Assembly (NCBI GenBank): GCA_038380795.1
Contig: CM076261.1
Coordinates: forward strand, 92,092,418-92,156,417
Source of the DNA: Pyrocephalus nanus
Taxonomy: Eukaryota; Chordata; Aves; Passeriformes; Tyrannidae
Direction of reading: 5' to 3'
Length of the DNA stretch: 64,000 nucleotides
Shown here: piece after piece, positions 60,931 through 64,000 of the stretch
Layout: each line of letters begins with the position of its first letter
How positions within the stretch are numbered: the stretch's first letter is position 1
Notes under the pieces: generated by a model
Databases searched by the model: none
What the model saw: the letters and a program-made list of their open reading frames with translations, nothing else
Told to the model about the DNA's origin: nothing
Position numbers and translations under genes: made by a program

Positions 60931-63900
60931 CTAAAGTTTTGGCACAAAAAAATTATTCTGACACTTCAAACAATGAAGCTGGGAGTTAAAAAAAATAAAG
61001 GATTCACCTACATGACTTCTGGATTCAGACTTCTCAAAAGTAGAGAAAACTGGGGGCTGAAGTGCTCATTTTTTAAGGGAAGTGAGAAAAAGATGTGGCA
61101 TGATGAGAAGATGTAAGAGGCTTCAGTGGCTGGTGAATGAGCACCAGCTCGAAGTTATGTTGGGTAAAGTAACTGGCCCCAGCACAGGGCAAATACAGGG
61201 AATGCTCAGTATCAGCAATGCCCTGGTGCTCTGCTTTTCCTAAAGGTCTACTGGCATTAGTGGGAGGTTAAAACAGTTTATGGAGAGAAAATTATTCTGA
61301 GGAAACATAGATTGAAATTATCTGCTGTTCTCAAGGTGTATTGCTGAAAACAACTGCCTGCTTTGTAACCAAGCAAAAAAGGAGCCTGGTGAACAGGATT
61401 GCATAAGGTCCACAAAGACATATTAAATGTGAGATAGATACTCAGTATGATGTACAAAAGAGCCTAAGAAGAGAATTGAAGAGGATTAGGCATCCATTCT
61501 GCTTAGGTCCTTTTGCAAGTTCTATGTGGAAGCCTTACCCACCTCTGCATGCAGAAATCCTTTAGGATATGCCCCAAGCTTTAATCACATCCCTTTAAAT
61601 GAAGTCTGAACCTTGGATTTCAAGTTCCAAGCACAGAAATGAATCATGAGTGGAATTTTCCTTTCACTTTTCAGCTCCTCTCTGAGCCTTCCCTTCCCCC
61701 TCTCAACATCTTCAGTGAGACACAGGCTGTACTTGCAGAGCAAAAAAAATCACTTTTTGTTTTCTGGAGGAAAGCAAGCAAAAGTGAGCCACCAAGGCAG
61801 GATTGCATGTGTTCGATGATCTGACACATTTTGACTGATCTCTCCTCTTTGTCCCTTGTGTTTCTGTCTCAGCCTTCTCTCTTTGTCCTCAGCTTTCATT
61901 GAGATCAACAGAAAGTTTCTTATCACACCCAGTTGTTTGCAAACAGGAAGCTTGGAAGGCTTAAACATTTTCCCTTGAATGTATGCAGTGATTATGGGAA
62001 AGCAAGGTCCTTAGAAAATTTCAGCTTCTGCTGTTTGAAGGGATAATGCAAAGGACATAAGCAGATATGAGGTAATTTAAAGTAAATGTAGAGAAGTAAA
62101 TCTTCTATAGATTTAAATTATTTCACTGACAATTCTAGTACCTTCATGCTCACCTCCACTCTTCTGTTACCAGCAGTGTCCTGTCCACTGTCCTTATGTC
62201 TGATGGGCTTGCAGTTTCAGCAGAATATGTTGCATGGAGTCTCTCTGTCCTTCCAAAAGTTTCATTCTAGCAAAGATGCTCCATCCCAGGTTTTGGGTCA
62301 AATTTTTCCTGCTGAATTTTGAGGTTGTTTCTTTTGCTTAGTAGGGACAATTATGGGACTGAAAAAAGGGAGGGTGTCACCCAGGCAGCCAAGAGGAGCA
62401 GAAGGGCCTAGAATCAGGCTATGAGTAGAAACTGTGATGAGAAGCCTGAGGACTGTAGGGAAAGGGAAGGGAAGACCACTGGGATGAGCAATGCACTGGG
62501 TTTAGGGCAGTGCCACAGTCCCCACAACAGCAGATACAATTCCCTGGACTATAAAACTGCCCTGGAATCCTTGAGCTAGCTGTCGTAGTCCCACTGCAAA
62601 TGGGACACAAGGGAAAGGCTGTAGCCCACCTGCCACATCATCATAAAACCTGCACAGGGGATGCATGCTGATCCTTTGCCATCCCACACTCCTAAGGGAG
62701 AACCCATTTATTCTCCTATGAGACAGAGGGCTAGCCTACTGCAAGAAATATGCCCTGAGGGCTCCTAGAAAATTACAAATGGAGTTTTCAGATTGACAAG
62801 TCTGTAAGAGACCCAGACACAATCTTGTGCTGGGAAAGAATGGCAATAAAAAGCAATTGTGCTTTTATATTGCTGAGCAGAGGCAGTAAGCATTTAAAGA
62901 AATGCTCAGCCAGCAAACTGAAACAGCAACAGCAAAACACTATATTTTTTTGTCAAAACTTAAACCACCTCAAGAAGTAAATTAACACTAACCAGTTATG
63001 AGCTGCTCACCCCACCAGAAATGGCAGTGTTGTCTTATTTATTTATTGTTTCAGTGAGTTTCAAATGTTGGAGCCCTTAAAAGAAGCCAGAGAATTTCAA
63101 GATGTTGTGGATGGAAGTGCATTAATTGTGCAGATGGGTAGTTCTTTGCCTGAACTATTTTTAAAGACCATGTTACTCATCTGTGGTTAACATTGCTAGA
63201 AAAAGTTATCTGTCCAGTACATTTCAAACGTTAAGTCAAATAAGGAAACTGGGGACCATGGAGAAAATACTGAACACTACTTTGTACTCAAATCTCTATT
63301 CTAATTTAATATTTGATCCCACTAATTCAGTGACCAGTGAGAATAAAGATTTCTTAGTTGCACTTTGAAAGCTACTTTTATGTTATAATCTCTTCAGGGA
63401 AGTCTCAAGGGATCAGACAGGTAAGCTATGATTGCATTCATGATGGAGAAGAGTAAAAAGAAGCCCTGAAGAACCACTTCTTCAGTTCCAGGACTGAGAA
63501 TAAAGATTGGTGTCTGAGTATTCTGCTTGTCGGAGAACCTCAATAACTCTGCCTTCAGTATAATCTGTTGCCAAAAGAGCTGGTTTATTCTTGTTATCTT
63601 ATTTCACAGTCCCAAGAAGCACATGTTTGACTGAGTGCGGGTTTTGGGAAAGAGGATCATTACATTCCCCAGAAAGCTGACACCACCAGGCAGTCAGAGC
63701 TACTGCAGGAAAAGCAAGTGCCTGACAGAGTCCTCCTGAAGAGACCTTCATCTGAAATGGACGATCCTGCTTCCTTCCAAGAAACACATCAGCTTAGCAT
63801 TCCTGATAATTTACTTATTACAGATCATTCCTATGACTACCAGTGAAGAAAGAGGTCTTGGGAATTTTTTATTCAACACATAATATTCAAGTTCCTTCAT

Positions 63901-64000
63901 GAGTGTGCTGATTTGGATAGTTAATTTTCTTTATAGTAGCTCCTATGGTGATATATTTTCAATTTTTGATGAAAACAGTGTTGATAACACAGGGATGTTT

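Larger units (their letters stand above)
60261..64000. other. 3.7-kb unrecognised stretch
   Basis: No mobile element or gene is recognised. It contains two T runs (60492-60510 and 60543-60558) and a GATA-like AT-rich repeat (60886-60930). GC is higher near 62340-62700, with no CpG cluster or open frame that stands out. Confidence 0.45.

Noticed and set aside
1..64000. tRNA genes or tRNA-derived SINEs
   Set aside because: I looked for B-box-like 'ggttcgaatcc' contexts. The only similar strings ('ggttcgggta' at 22921) belong to the LTR repeat module and have no cloverleaf around them.

Overview
The window reads as a gene-poor, AT-rich stretch of a bird nuclear genome. The main reason is 17 fragments of CR1 non-LTR retrotransposons, which share the avian-type CR1 3' end (motifs such as 'ggttggaagggacc' and 'tgatccttgtgggt', and an ATTCTGTG-type terminal repeat). 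There are also many mono-, di- and pentanucleotide repeats. I found no operons, ribosome binding sites, tRNA or rRNA genes, CRISPR arrays or other prokaryotic features. I could not support any intact protein-coding gene; the window is best described as intergenic, or the inside of a very long intron.

Layout. Positions 1-14,050 are the CR1-rich part, with nine fragments. They include one stretch from the 5' half of CR1 ORF2 (endonuclease region, 2587-3663) and one from the reverse transcriptase region (13326-14044). Both are broken by stops and frameshifts. Positions 14,050-20,870 are mostly unrecognised sequence with microsatellites and a long A tract. One CR1 fragment lies at 20873-21362. 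A solo LTR of an endogenous retrovirus follows at 22174-23649: it has 5-bp target duplications, short terminal inverted repeats, a TATA box, a poly(A) signal and an internal array of about 100-bp repeats. Positions 23,655-31,300 are repeat-poor. Positions 31,300-41,230 hold five more CR1 fragments and a perfect (GGGAA)29 array directly behind one of them. Positions 41,230-64,000 are again repeat-poor, with two CR1 fragments (48240-48884 and 59997-60260).

No genes work together here. The only recognisable functions belong to dead mobile elements. The most notable observations are the tandem-repeat-bearing solo LTR, the long polypurine (AAGGG)n array, a nested CR1 cluster, a small CpG cluster at 12255-12446, and a few short segments bounded by good splice-site matches that might be exons of an unrecognised transcript. 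I see no new biological system with any confidence.
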